A DNA stretch of 62,328 nt. It comes from Xylophilus sp. (lineage in GTDB: Bacteria; Pseudomonadota; Gammaproteobacteria; Burkholderiales; Burkholderiaceae_C). The notes beneath the pieces were generated by a model that searched no databases, was not told where the DNA came from, and saw nothing but the letters and a program-made list of their open reading frames with translations. Of the stretch, positions 19,499-29,529 are shown piece by piece. The position numbers were made by a program, and so were the translations under genes. The stretch covers positions 1-62,328 of the forward strand of contig WNDY01000021.1 in assembly GCA_009914555.1 (NCBI GenBank), in the 5' to 3' direction. How positions within the stretch are numbered: position 1 is the first letter of the stretch; the number at the start of each line of letters is the position of its first letter.

Positions 19499-19511
19499 GC
19501 CATCCAGGAAG

Positions 19512-20180
19512 TCCATCGTCAGCGTGGATGCGAGCTTCATCGATAAGTTCTTCATTCCCGAGGTGGCCTTCGGCGACACGCGCTTCACGGTCACCACTCC
19601 CGGCGGGCAGCGCGTGCCGTTCTCGGACATCCACCAGTTCAGGACGCGCACCGTCGCCGAACAGAAGCTGCCCGACGAGCAAGGCACCTACCGCCTCAGC
19701 ACCGGGCCGCGCCTGGGAGCGCAACGGCAGGACCGAGGTGGCGCGCGACCCAGGCCAGCCCCTTACCGAAGGCGGGAAGCTGACCGCGCACTACCAGTCG
19801 CTGTCCCTCTCCGAGGCCTACGTGAGCGCCGGCGCGCCCACGCGCGCTGCGCTCGCGCCCTACGGCAAGGGGCTGGAAATCGTGCCCGAGACCATCCAGG
19901 CGACCTGTTCGCCGGCGAGAAGTTCGAGTTCGCCGTGCTGTTCGACGGCCAACCGCTGGCGGGCAAGAAGGTGGACATCTACCGTTCTCCGATGGACCTG
20001 TCGAACCAGCACAGCGCCGAAAGCCTGGACACCGACGCGCAGGGCCGCATTACCTGGACCCCGGCCAGGCCCGGCATCTACCTGCCCCTGGTGCGCCACC
20101 GCGCCACGGCTCCCGCGGGTGCGGCCGCGCCGATGTACGGCCACAACTACACGCTGACGTTCCGCGTGCTGGATCCATAG
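19512..20180 (+). pseudogene. DUF4198 protein remnant with 5' truncation and two frameshifts
   Basis: Immediately after ahpF, SIVSVDASFIDKFFIPEVAF begins in the middle of a DUF4198 (periplasmic, carbohydrate- or metal-related, function unknown) protein. There is no signal peptide. The similarity runs in one frame to about 19715 (GTYRLSTGPRLGA), moves to a second frame (WERNGRTEVARDPGQPLTEG to PYGKGLEIVPETI, about 19719-19899), then returns to the first frame (LFAGEKFEFAVLFDGQPLAG) to the TAG at 20178. The two frameshifts compensate one another. With the missing start this indicates a decayed gene. Confidence 0.8.
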
Positions 20181-20197
20181 CCGTCGCGGCTGCATGT

Positions 20198-20241
20198 CCC
20201 CATGAAAAAGCCGCGCTCTCGGGCGCGGCTTTTTCATGGGG
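20198..20241. terminator. Bidirectional terminator between DUF4198 remnant and gltA
   Basis: A perfect 18-bp stem (arms 20198-20215 and 20224-20241, 8-base loop) has AAAAA on one side and TTTTT on the other inside the arms. It can therefore end convergent transcripts from both directions. Confidence 0.88.
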
Positions 20242-20277
20242 GCGTCCCCGGGGAGTCCGGGAACGCCGCTGCGCGGA

Positions 20278-21600
<1,323 letters not shown>

Positions 21601-21655
21601 TTTCCTTTAGAGAATATGCCCCGTTGATCCTTGCAGAATCGGTTGCGAGACGCTT

Positions 21656-21964
21656 TCAGTGCCTTTGCGGGGCCCCGCCCGCGCTGTGGAGCAACGCAAG
21701 CACTTCGAGCACTTCCGGCGTGGCCAGTCCTGCTTGCGGTAGCTTGCGCCGCAGCAGCAAGTCCAGCAGGTCGTTGTCCGCCAAGTCCATGAGCGCATCC
21801 AGCCCTCTGGCATGTCGCTCCGTCAGCGCAGCGCCGTAGCGTTCGAAGAACGACGTGATGAACAGGTCGTTCTCCAGCAGCCCGCGGCGGCACCGCCAGT
21901 GCAGCCGCCGCACGGCACGCTCGTCGAGCGGTGGCGAAGCGGTCGCAGAGGTGCCGACGTCCAT
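21656..21964 (-). CDS. sdhE: FAD assembly factor SdhE
   Basis: SdhE helps attach FAD covalently to SdhA. The 102-residue protein has the conserved RRLHWRCRRGLLENDLFITS segment, a variant of the RGxxE motif (RGLLE, near residue 28), and a second helix pair with LMDLADNDLLDLLL. It lies between sdhB and gltA on the same strand, the usual place in Burkholderiales. Confidence 0.93.
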   Translation of the reverse strand: MDVGTSATASPPLDERAVRRLHWRCRRGLLENDLFITSFFERYGAALTERHARGLDALMDLADNDLLDLLLRRKLPQAGLATPEVLEVLALLHSAGGAPQRH

Positions 21965-22013
21965 TGTTTGTCTCCGATATGCGTAAGCTGTTCGCCGAGG
22001 TCGCCGCCGTCTG

Positions 22014-22721
22014 TCAGACGGCGCGCCGCACCATCAGCTCCTTGATCTTGCCGATGGCCTTCGTGGGGTTCAGTCCTTTGGGGCAGACGTCCACGCAGTT
22101 CATGATCGTGTGGCAGCGGAACAGGCGGTACGGGTCTTCGAGGTTGTCCAGGCGCGCACCGGTGGCTTCGTCGCGGCTGTCGGCGATGAAGCGGTAGGCC
22201 TGCAGCAGGCCGGCCGGGCCGACGAACTTGTCGGGATTCCACCAGAACGACGGGCAGCTCGTCGAACAGCTCGCGCACAGGATGCACTCGTACAGGCCGT
22301 TGAGTTCGTCGCGCTCCTCGGGGCTCTGCAGGCGCTCGCGCTCGGGCGGCGGCGTGTCGTTTTGCAGGTAGGGCTTGATGAAGTTGTACTGCTTGAAGAA
22401 GTCGCTCATGTCCACGATCAGGTCGCGGATCACCGGCAAGCCCGGCAGCGGCTTGAGCACGATCGGGTCCTTGAGCGTGCGCAGGTTGGTCAGGCAGGCC
22501 AGGCCGTTCTTGCCGTTGATGTTCATCGCGTCGGAGCCGCAGACGCCTTCGCGGCAGGAGCGGCGGAAGGCGATGCTCGGGTCCAACGCCTTGAGCTTGA
22601 CCAGGGCGTCCAGCAGCATGCGCTCGTTGCCTTCGAGCTCGATCTCGACGGTCTGCAGGTAGGGCTTGGCGTCCTTGTCCGGGTCGTAGCGGTAGATCTG
22701 GAATGTGCGCTTTTGGGTCAT
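22014..22721 (-). CDS. sdhB: Succinate dehydrogenase iron-sulfur subunit
   Basis: SdhB carries electrons from SdhA to the quinone site. The 235-residue protein has the [2Fe-2S] ligands in SCREGVCGSDAMNINGKNGL with the following AC. The clusters of the C-terminal ferredoxin domain are in ECILCASCSTSCPS and CVDVCPKGLNPTKAIGKIK. The N-terminus reads FQIYRYDPDKDAKPY. It is 35 bases after sdhA and 49 before sdhE. Confidence 0.98.
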   Translation of the reverse strand: MTQKRTFQIYRYDPDKDAKPYLQTVEIELEGNERMLLDALVKLKALDPSIAFRRSCREGVCGSDAMNINGKNGLACLTNLRTLKDPIVLKPLPGLPVIRDLIVDMSDFFKQYNFIKPYLQNDTPPPERERLQSPEERDELNGLYECILCASCSTSCPSFWWNPDKFVGPAGLLQAYRFIADSRDEATGARLDNLEDPYRLFRCHTIMNCVDVCPKGLNPTKAIGKIKELMVRRAV

Positions 22722-22756
22722 GGTGTTCTACTCTCTCGTCGTGAGGCGGGCCGTTT

Positions 22757-24565
22757 TCAGAACGTGCGGACCTTGGGCGGCACGCTGTCGACCGTCAGGG
22801 GCTTGAGGTTCACCGGCTTGTAGGTCAGGCTGTTGGATGCGCTGTGCCACAGCGTGTGCTTGAGCCATTCCTTGTCGTTGCGGCCGAGCGGGAAGTCGGG
22901 GTGGTCGGCCGGGTGCTCGTAGTCGTAGACGGTGTGGGCGCCGCGGCATTCGTGGCGCGCGGCGGCCGAGATCATCGTGGCTTGTGCCACTTCGATCAGG
23001 TTGTCCACTTCCAGCGCTTCCATGCGGGCGGTGTTCCAGACCTTGGACTTGTCTTTCAGGGTGACGGTTCCCACGCGCTCGCGGATCGCGTTGATCTTGG
23101 CCACGCCCTCGTCCATGCCGGCCTGCGTGCGAAACACGCCCGCGTGGCCTTGCATCGTGGCGCGGATGTCGTTGGCCACGTCCTGCGCGTAGGCGCCGCC
23201 GGTGGATTCCTGCAGCTGGTTGAGCCGGGCGAGCGTGCGGTCGGCGCCGTCGGCCGGCAGCGGCTTGTGCTCGCCGCTGTTTCTGACGAACTCGACGATG
23301 TGCCTGCCGGCGGACTTGCCGAACACCAGCAGGTCGAGCAGCGAGTTGGTGCCCAGGCGGTTGGCGCCGTGCACCGACACGCAGGAGCATTCGCCCACTG
23401 CATAGAGGCCGCCCACGACCCGGTTGTGCACCTCGCCGTTCTGGATCACGACCTGGCCGTTGATGTTGGTCGGGATGCCGCCCATCTGGTAGTGGATGGT
23501 GGGCACCACGGGGATCGGCTCCTTGGTGATGTCCACGTTGGCGAAGTTGTGACCGATCTCTTCCACCGACGGCAGGCGCTTGCGGATCGTGTCGGCGCCC
23601 AGGTGGTCGAGCTTCATCAGGATGTAGTCCTTGTTGGGACCGCAGCCGCGACCTTCCTTGATCTCCTGGTCCATCGAGCGCGAGACGAAGTCGCGCGGCG
23701 CCAGGTCCTTCAGCGTGGGCGCATAGCGCTCCATGAAGCGCTCGCCGTTGCTGTTGAGCAGGATGGCGCCTTCGCCGCGGCAGCCTTCGGTCAGCAGCAC
23801 GCCGGCGCCAGCCACGCCGGTCGGGTGGAACTGCCAGAACTCCATGTCCTGCAGCGGGATGCCGGCGCGCGCGGCCATGCCGAGGCCGTCGCCGGTGTTG
23901 ATGAAAGCGTTGGTCGAGGCGGCGAAGATGCGGCCCGCGCCGCCGGTGGCCAGCAGCACGGCCTTGGCCTGGAGCGCGTAGAGCTCGCCGGTCTCCAGTT
24001 CGAGCGCGGTCACGCCGACCACGTCGCCGGATTCGTCGCGGATCAGGTCCAGCGCCATCCATTCGACGAAGAAGTTGGTCTTGGCCTTGACGTTCTGCTG
24101 GTACAGCGTGTGCAGCATGGCGTGGCCGGTGCGGTCGGCCGCGGCGCAGGCGCGCTGCACCGGCTTTTCACCATAGTTGGCGGTGTGGCCGCCGAACGGG
24201 CGCTGGTAGATCGTGCCGTCGGCATTGCGGTCGAACGGCATGCCGAAGTGCTCGAGCTCGATCACGACGTTGGGCGCCTCGCGGCACATGAACTCGATGG
24301 CGTCCTGGTCGCCCAGCCAGTCGGAGCCCTTGATGGTGTCGTAGAAATGGTAGTGCCAGTTGTCCTCGCTCATGTTGCCGAGCGAGGCCGACACGCCGCC
24401 CTGGGCCGCGACGGTGTGCGAGCGGGTCGGGAACACCTTGGACAGCGAGGCCACGTTCAGGCCGGCGCGGGAGAGTTCGAGCGCGGCACGCATGCCGGAG
24501 CCGCCCGCGCCGACGATGACGACGTCGAACTTGCGGGTGGTGATGTTGGCTTTGGTGTAACTCAT
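22757..24565 (-). CDS. sdhA: Succinate dehydrogenase flavoprotein subunit
   Basis: SdhA oxidises succinate to fumarate. The 602-residue protein shows the FAD-binding VVIVGAGGSGMRAALELSRA and the covalent-flavin histidine in TRSHTVAAQGGVSASLG. The active-site segments are FHPTGVAGAGVLLTEGCRGE and the late ARHECRGAHTVYDYEHPADH. The length is standard. It is translated 31 bases after sdhD within the sdh operon. Confidence 0.98.
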   Translation of the reverse strand: MSYTKANITTRKFDVVIVGAGGSGMRAALELSRAGLNVASLSKVFPTRSHTVAAQGGVSASLGNMSEDNWHYHFYDTIKGSDWLGDQDAIEFMCREAPNVVIELEHFGMPFDRNADGTIYQRPFGGHTANYGEKPVQRACAAADRTGHAMLHTLYQQNVKAKTNFFVEWMALDLIRDESGDVVGVTALELETGELYALQAKAVLLATGGAGRIFAASTNAFINTGDGLGMAARAGIPLQDMEFWQFHPTGVAGAGVLLTEGCRGEGAILLNSNGERFMERYAPTLKDLAPRDFVSRSMDQEIKEGRGCGPNKDYILMKLDHLGADTIRKRLPSVEEIGHNFANVDITKEPIPVVPTIHYQMGGIPTNINGQVVIQNGEVHNRVVGGLYAVGECSCVSVHGANRLGTNSLLDLLVFGKSAGRHIVEFVRNSGEHKPLPADGADRTLARLNQLQESTGGAYAQDVANDIRATMQGHAGVFRTQAGMDEGVAKINAIRERVGTVTLKDKSKVWNTARMEALEVDNLIEVAQATMISAAARHECRGAHTVYDYEHPADHPDFPLGRNDKEWLKHTLWHSASNSLTYKPVNLKPLTVDSVPPKVRTF

Positions 24566-24596
24566 GGTTCTTGTCTTGGGAGCTTCGTCGTGGGGA

Positions 24597-24962
24597 TCAG
24601 AGGCGCCAGAGCACCTGGAAGGCCCAGCCCGCCACCGAGACGAGCCAGACGATCGTGAGAATCTGCAGCGACAGGCGCGCCCAGACAGGCTTGACGTAGT
24701 CCATCAACACGTCGCGCACACCGACCCAGGCGTGGTAGGCGACGCCGACGATGACGGCGAAGGTCAGCACCTTCATCCACTGCGCGGCGAAGATGCCGGC
24801 CCACTTCCCATAGCCGATCGGGCCCGAGGTGAAAATCACCTGCACCAGCAGGGCGATGGTGAAGAGCGCCATCAGCGCGGCGGTGGCGCGCTGCGCCAGC
24901 CAGTCGCGCAGGCCGTAGTGGGCGCCGACGACGACGCGCTTGGAACCGTAATTCACGGACAT
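24597..24962 (-). CDS. sdhD: Succinate dehydrogenase membrane anchor subunit D
   Basis: The 121-residue hydrophobic protein has three membrane helices (about 25-45, 60-80, 95-115). The haem- and quinone-proximal segment is AYHAWVGVRDVLMDYVKP, whose histidine and RDVLMDYVK pattern are typical of SdhD. The ATG at 24962 gives MSVNYGSKRVVVGAHYGLRD. It follows sdhC by 50 bases. Confidence 0.95.
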   Translation of the reverse strand: MSVNYGSKRVVVGAHYGLRDWLAQRATAALMALFTIALLVQVIFTSGPIGYGKWAGIFAAQWMKVLTFAVIVGVAYHAWVGVRDVLMDYVKPVWARLSLQILTIVWLVSVAGWAFQVLWRL

Positions 24963-25012
24963 GGTGGGAAACCTCGTTGTTCTCGTGGGGGCGAAGGATG
25001 CGGCCGCGGCTT

Positions 25013-25447
25013 TTAGTACAGGCCGAACAGCTTGGCGCCGAGGATGACCGCCAGGCCGATGCTCAGCACCAGCACGGCACGGGCCGAATTGGCGCCGAAC
25101 TGCTTGTTGACCGCGTCGTGGCTCACGTCCATCCAGAGGTGGCGCAGGCCGGCGATGAAGTGGTGCAGGTAGGCCCAGATCAGCGCCAGGGCGACCAGCT
25201 TGATGAACCAGCCCGGAACGAAACCAAGGCCGCTGTTGAAGGCGGCCTTGAAGCGTGCGAACGAGATTTCGGACGAGACGGATGTGTCGAACAGCCACAC
25301 CACGAAGGGCAGCAGCAGGAACAGCACGAGGCCGCTGACACGGTGGAGGATGGATACCCAACCCGCAGCCGGAAGCCGGTAGGTCGTGAGGTCCTTGAAG
25401 GCGTTGATGTTGCGGAACTCAGGCCGCTTCTTGGCTAGCTCGGTCAT
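25013..25447 (-). CDS. sdhC: Succinate dehydrogenase cytochrome b556 subunit C
   Basis: SdhC anchors the complex and binds haem b and quinone. The 144-residue protein starts with RPEFRNINAFKDLTTYRLPA and has the signature WVSILHRVSGLVLFLLLPF, whose SILHRVSG is the family hallmark. Two further helices include the haem histidine in LHHFIAGLRHLWMDVSHD. It is the first gene of sdhCDAB-sdhE-gltA. The 158-base upstream region to the GntR gene is AT-richer than its surroundings and must hold the operon promoter, but no clear -35/-10 pair was chosen. Confidence 0.96.
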   Translation of the reverse strand: MTELAKKRPEFRNINAFKDLTTYRLPAAGWVSILHRVSGLVLFLLLPFVVWLFDTSVSSEISFARFKAAFNSGLGFVPGWFIKLVALALIWAYLHHFIAGLRHLWMDVSHDAVNKQFGANSARAVLVLSIGLAVILGAKLFGLY

Positions 25448-25605
25448 GGCGGGGTGCTTTCTTTAGGGGTGGCTGCGCGGTAATTTCGTAAAAGCAAACA
25501 ACCCAAAATTCTATTGCAATGCCGCAACAGCGGGCTGTGCAAACGGTATTTTCGACGGTTCTGCTCAAGTTGCAGGTGCATGGAAGGCACGTGCGCGGCG
25601 GGCCG

Positions 25606-26406
25606 TCAGCTGAGTTGGTTGCGGTAGTGGTGGGTGTCGGTCCGGTAGAGCCCGCGGCGTAGTTCCATGGGGGTGTCGCTGTAGGTATAGGCGATGCGCT
25701 CCACGCTCAGCAGCGGCGTGGGGGTGCCGGCGGCGATCGCCAGCAGCCGCGACTGCTCGGCATCGGCAAGCACGGCGCGGATCTTTTCCTCGGCGCGCAC
25801 CATGCGCACGCCGAATTCCAGTTCGAACAGCGCATAGGTCGGGCCCTGGTGGCCGTCGATGCGCTCGGCCGTGAGGCCCTTGAAGGGGCCGCCGGGCAGC
25901 CAGATGTCTTCGAGGATCGTCGGCAAGCCCGCGAACGCGAGCACCCGGCGCACCTGCACCACCGCATCGCCGCTGCGCAGAGCCAAGGCGCGGGCCACGT
26001 CGGCGCTGGCGCGCTGGCGGCGGCAGTCGATGATGCTGCGCTGGGCCGGGCCTTCCTCGGCCGCGGCGCCGCTGTCGGGCTGCAGCCGCAGGAAGCGGTA
26101 CTGCACCTGGCGCTCGGCATGGGTGGCCACGAAGGTACCCTTGCCCTGGCGGCGCACCAGCAGGTTCTCGGCCGCGAGTTCGTCGATGGCCTTGCGCACC
26201 GTGCCCTGGCTCACGCGGAAGCGGCCGGCCAGGTCGATCTCGCTCGGGATGGATTCGCCCGGCTTCCATTCGCCGGCCTGGAGGCTCTGCAGAATCAGCC
26301 CCTTGATCTGCTGGTACAGCGGACTGAACGCCGGTGCCGGCAGCGAGGCGGACGGGCCGCCCGCTGCGGAGCCGGAGCTTTCGGTCGAGGGGATGTTCTG
26401 GGCCAT
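25606..26406 (-). CDS. GntR-family (HutC/UTRA-type) regulator of the TCA block
   Basis: The protein has an N-terminal GntR winged helix (PLYQQIKGLILQSLQAGEWK and then LAGRFRVSQGTVRKAIDELA). A C-terminal UTRA effector domain ends in LSVERIAYTYSDTPMELRRG. ATG 26406 gives 266 residues. An in-frame ATG at 26460 would add 18 residues but lies inside a palindrome that is probably its own operator, so the shorter form is preferred; neither has a good ribosome site. It stands between sdhCDAB (same strand, downstream) and mdh (divergent), which suggests TCA genes as targets and a citrate-cycle acid as effector. This is inference. Confidence 0.85.
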   Translation of the reverse strand: MAQNIPSTESSGSAAGGPSASLPAPAFSPLYQQIKGLILQSLQAGEWKPGESIPSEIDLAGRFRVSQGTVRKAIDELAAENLLVRRQGKGTFVATHAERQVQYRFLRLQPDSGAAAEEGPAQRSIIDCRRQRASADVARALALRSGDAVVQVRRVLAFAGLPTILEDIWLPGGPFKGLTAERIDGHQGPTYALFELEFGVRMVRAEEKIRAVLADAEQSRLLAIAAGTPTPLLSVERIAYTYSDTPMELRRGLYRTDTHHYRNQLS

Positions 26407-26442
26407 GAGGCGGGTCGGAATGCCGGTGGGGCGGCTCGGATC

Positions 26443-26460
26443 ATATCTTATATAAGACAT
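26443..26460. promoter_or_regulatory. 18-bp palindrome in the GntR-mdh divergent region
   Basis: Half sites ATATCTTAT (26443-26451) and ATAAGACAT (26452-26460) form a palindrome with one mismatch; its core TCTTATATAAGA is perfect. A further ATAAGAC follows directly. The position between the divergent GntR and mdh genes makes it the likely GntR operator. Confidence 0.65.
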
Positions 26461-26604
26461 AAGACAAATTGACGGGCGCCTTTTTTCAGGCGTACACTCC
26501 GCGGCTGCTTGCAGGGCTCGGGCTCATGGCATCGACAGCGGTGCGACAGTGCTGTGCTTGGTCCTGCCAAGACCCTTCCACATGTCACTTCCAGGAGTCC
26601 TCTC

Positions 26605-27591
26605 ATGAGCAACCCCCCCGTTCGCGTGGCCGTCACCGGCGCCGCAGGCCAGATCGGCTATGCCCTGCTGTTCCGCATTGCCTCCGGCGAACTGCTGGGC
26701 AAGGACCAGCCGGTGATCCTGCAGCTGCTGGAGATCCCGAACGAGAAGGCCCAGAACGCCCTGCGCGGCGTGATCCTGGAACTGGAGGACGGCGCCTTCC
26801 CGCTGCTGGCCGGCATCGCAGCCCACAGCTATCCGCTCAAGGCGTTCAAGGACACCGACTATGCCCTGCTCGTGGGCGCCAGCCCGCGCAAGCCCGGCCA
26901 GGAGCGCGCCGACCTGCTGGCGACCAACGCCCAGATCTTCATCGCCCAGGGCAAGGCGCTCAACGAGGTCGCCAGCCGCAACGTCAAGGTGCTCGTCGTC
27001 GGCAACCCGGCCAATACCAATGCCTACATCGCCGCCAAGAGCGCGCCGGACCTGCCGCGCAAGAACTTCACCGCGATGCTGCGCCTGGACCACAACCGCG
27101 CGCTCACCCAGATCGCCCAGAAGACCGGCACCAAGGTTGCCGACATCAAAAAGCTGACCGTCTGGGGCAACCACTCGCCCACGATGTACGCCGACTACCG
27201 CTTCGCCACCGTCAACGGCAAGAGCGTCAAGGACCTGATCAACGACCAGGAATGGAACGCCAACGTGTTCCTGCCCACCGTCGGCAAGCGCGGCGCCGCC
27301 GTGCTCGAAGCCCGCGGCCTGTCGTCGGCCGCCTCGGCCGCCAACGCCGCCATCGACCACATCCGCGACTGGGCCCTGGGCTCCAAGGGCGAGTGGGTCA
27401 CGATCGGCGCGCCGTCCAACGGCGAGTACGGCATTCCCGAAGGCATCGTGTTCGGCTTTCCGACCACGACCGAGAACGGCGAATACAAGATCGTCGAAGG
27501 CCTCGAGATCGACCAGTTCAGCAAGGAGCGCATCGCGATCACGCTGAAGGAACTGGAAGACGAGCGCGCCGCGATCGCCCACCTGCTGTAA
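26605..27591 (+). CDS. mdh: Malate dehydrogenase
   Basis: MDH interconverts malate and oxaloacetate with NAD. The 328-residue protein belongs to the longer cytosolic-like group. It has the Rossmann motif [20 protein letters not shown], the nicotinamide-side [13 protein letters not shown], and the catalytic histidine in [16 protein letters not shown] 26605 has AGGAG at 26593-26597. It is the first gene of the plus-strand block and is followed 24 bases later by a methyltransferase. Confidence 0.98.
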   Translation: MSNPPVRVAVTGAAGQIGYALLFRIASGELLGKDQPVILQLLEIPNEKAQNALRGVILELEDGAFPLLAGIAAHSYPLKAFKDTDYALLVGASPRKPGQERADLLATNAQIFIAQGKALNEVASRNVKVLVVGNPANTNAYIAAKSAPDLPRKNFTAMLRLDHNRALTQIAQKTGTKVADIKKLTVWGNHSPTMYADYRFATVNGKSVKDLINDQEWNANVFLPTVGKRGAAVLEARGLSSAASAANAAIDHIRDWALGSKGEWVTIGAPSNGEYGIPEGIVFGFPTTTENGEYKIVEGLEIDQFSKERIAITLKELEDERAAIAHLL

Positions 27592-27615
27592 GCAGCCTCT
27601 GCCGAGCCGCCCGCC

Positions 27616-28398
27616 ATGGCCACCGACTGGAACCCCGCGCTCTACCGCCGCTTCGAAGGCGAGCGCACGCGCCCGGCGCAGGAACTGCTGGCGCGCGTGC
27701 CGCTGCCGCGCGCGGATGCGGTCGTCGACCTGGGCTGCGGCCCCGGCAACTCCACCGAGCTGCTGGTGCACCGCTTCGCCTCGGCCGAGGTGGTCGGCAT
27801 CGACAACTCCGAGGCCATGATCGAGAGCGCGCGCGAGCGGCTGCCGCAGGCGCGCTTCGGCCTGGCCGACATCTCCACCTGGGCGCCCGCCGGCGACGCG
27901 CCCGACCTGGTCTATGCGAACGCCTCGCTGCAGTGGGTGCCCGACCACCCGACCCTGCTGCCCCGCCTCTTCGCCACGCTCGCGCCCGGCGGCGTGCTCG
28001 CGGTGCAGATGCCCGACAACCGCGAGGAGCCCAGCCACCAGCTGATGCGCGAAGTGGCCTCCGAGGCGCCGTTTTCCACCTTCATCCCGGACGCGCGCGG
28101 CGTGCGCACGGCCATCCTGCCGCTCGCCGCGTACTACGACCTGCTCAGCACCCAGGCCGCGCAGGTCGACGTGTGGCACACCATCTACCAGCATCCGCTG
28201 CCCTCGGCCGAGGCCATCATGGACTGGGTGCGGGCCACCGGCCTGCGCCCGTTCGTCGACCGGCTGCCGCCCGACCTGCAGCTGCGCTTCGTGGCCGAAT
28301 ACCAGCGCCGCATCGACGCGGCCTACGGCGCGCGCGCCGTAGGCCTGCGGCTGCTGGCCTTCCCGCGGCTCTTCATCGTCGCGCAGCGCAAGGCATGA
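27616..28398 (+). CDS. tam: Trans-aconitate 2-methyltransferase
   Basis: Tam methylates trans-aconitate, a spontaneous by-product of the aconitase reaction that inhibits the enzyme. The 260-residue class I methyltransferase has the SAM-binding motif AVVDLGCGPGNSTELL, the acidic loop VVGIDNSEAMIESA, and the family segments YANASLQWVPDHPTLLPRL and QMPDNREEPSHQLMREV. It lies between mdh and a CitE-like lyase, with acnB further downstream, which fits a role in detoxifying aconitase side product. Confidence 0.94.
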   Translation: MATDWNPALYRRFEGERTRPAQELLARVPLPRADAVVDLGCGPGNSTELLVHRFASAEVVGIDNSEAMIESARERLPQARFGLADISTWAPAGDAPDLVYANASLQWVPDHPTLLPRLFATLAPGGVLAVQMPDNREEPSHQLMREVASEAPFSTFIPDARGVRTAILPLAAYYDLLSTQAAQVDVWHTIYQHPLPSAEAIMDWVRATGLRPFVDRLPPDLQLRFVAEYQRRIDAAYGARAVGLRLLAFPRLFIVAQRKA

Positions 28399-28413
28399 GC
28401 ATGGGATTGGGCG

Positions 28414-28447
28414 TGGTATATACCCTGGTGGGTAATGTGCCAGGGCG
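28414..28447. repeat. Intergenic hairpin with GGTATATACC (copy D)
   Basis: After tam, the palindrome GGTATATACC is joined to a hairpin CCCTGG/CCAGGG (28423-28428 and 28440-28445). A further GGGGGTATT lies just before the next gene start. It resembles the other GGGGTAT-type elements and may attenuate transcription. Confidence 0.45.
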
Positions 28448-28492
28448 CTCGGAAAGTGTGCGCAACATGTCCGTCCTCCCGGGGGTATTGTT

Positions 28493-29506
28493 GTGACCCA
28501 GACCGGCGGCGTGCTGCGGCGCCATCCGCGCGAGGTATTGCCCGATGCGCAGTCCAGCGCCATCGCGCTGCCGGTCTGCGACCACTACAGCGGCGTCGAG
28601 GCGCGCATGCGCAAGAGCCTGGCATTGCAGGCCGAGCTGGCCGCAGAGTTCGGCGCCTGGGTCTTCGACGTCACCCTCGACTGCGAGGACGGCGCACCAG
28701 CCGGCGCCGAGGCCGAGCATGCCGCCCTGGTCGCGGAGCTGGCCCTGGGCGCCGCGCCCGGCGCCCGCGTGGTCGCCCGCGTCCATCCGGTGGACCATCC
28801 CGCCTTCGAGGCCGACGTGGCCGCCATCGCCGGCCGGGCCGGCGCGCGGCTCGCGCACGTGATGGTGCCCAAGGTCGAGACCGTGGCCGACGTGGAGCGC
28901 GCGGTGCGCGCCGTCGATGCCGCCGGCGCCCCGCGGCTGCCGCTGCATGTGCTGATCGAGTCGCCCGCGGCCGTGCACCGCGCCTTCGACATCGCCGCCC
29001 ATCCGCGGGTGCAGTCGCTTTCCTTCGGCCTGATGGACTTCGTCTCGGCCCACGGCGGCGCGATTCCGTCGGGCGGCATGGGCGTCGCGGGCCAGTTCAG
29101 CCATCCGCTGGTCGTGCGTGCCAAGCTGGCCATCGCCTCGGCCGCGCATGCCCACGGCAAGGTGCCGTCGCACTGCGTCGTCACCGAGTTCCGCGATGCC
29201 GGCGCCCTGCGCGCCGCCGCCACCCGCGCCGCGCGCGAGTTCGGCTACACGCGCATGTGGAGCATCCATCCCGACCAGATCCGCCCGATCCTCGCCGCCT
29301 TCGCCCCGGCGGCCGAGGAGGTCGAGACCGCCGCGCAGATCGTGCTGGCGGCACAGCAGGCGGACTGGGCACCCATCAGCTTCGGCGGCCAGCTGCACGA
29401 CCGTGCAAGCTACCGCTATTACTGGCAGGTCCTGGAGCGGGCGCACCGCACCGGGCAGGCCCTGCCGGCCGAGGCTGCCGGCTATTTCGCCGCAGCCGAT
29501 TCCTGA
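28493..29506 (+). CDS. HpcH/HpaI aldolase family CoA-ester lyase (CitE-like)
   Basis: This 337-residue TIM-barrel protein resembles stand-alone CitE proteins and malyl/citramalyl-CoA lyases. Features are the FDVTLDCEDGAPAGAEAEH metal and substrate region, RVHPVDHPAFEADV, the catalytic-side ESPAAVHRAFDIAAHPRVQS, and a late MWSIHPDQIRPI that closes the barrel. It begins with GTG 28493; no ATG fits. CitE proteins without citD and citF partners do not act on citrate but cleave or repair C5-C6 acyl-CoA esters. Its place between tam and acnB suggests TCA-linked repair or the use of a branched dicarboxylate. The exact substrate is open. Confidence 0.88.
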   Translation: MTQTGGVLRRHPREVLPDAQSSAIALPVCDHYSGVEARMRKSLALQAELAAEFGAWVFDVTLDCEDGAPAGAEAEHAALVAELALGAAPGARVVARVHPVDHPAFEADVAAIAGRAGARLAHVMVPKVETVADVERAVRAVDAAGAPRLPLHVLIESPAAVHRAFDIAAHPRVQSLSFGLMDFVSAHGGAIPSGGMGVAGQFSHPLVVRAKLAIASAAHAHGKVPSHCVVTEFRDAGALRAAATRAAREFGYTRMWSIHPDQIRPILAAFAPAAEEVETAAQIVLAAQQADWAPISFGGQLHDRASYRYYWQVLERAHRTGQALPAEAAGYFAAADS

Positions 29507-29529
29507 AAACCCACGAGGTCCTCTCACCC

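Noticed and set aside
20161..20250. Possible attachment site in the long perfect inverted repeat
   Set aside because: Its A/T tracts inside an 18-bp stem and its place between convergent genes fit a bidirectional terminator. There is no integrase or direct repeat.
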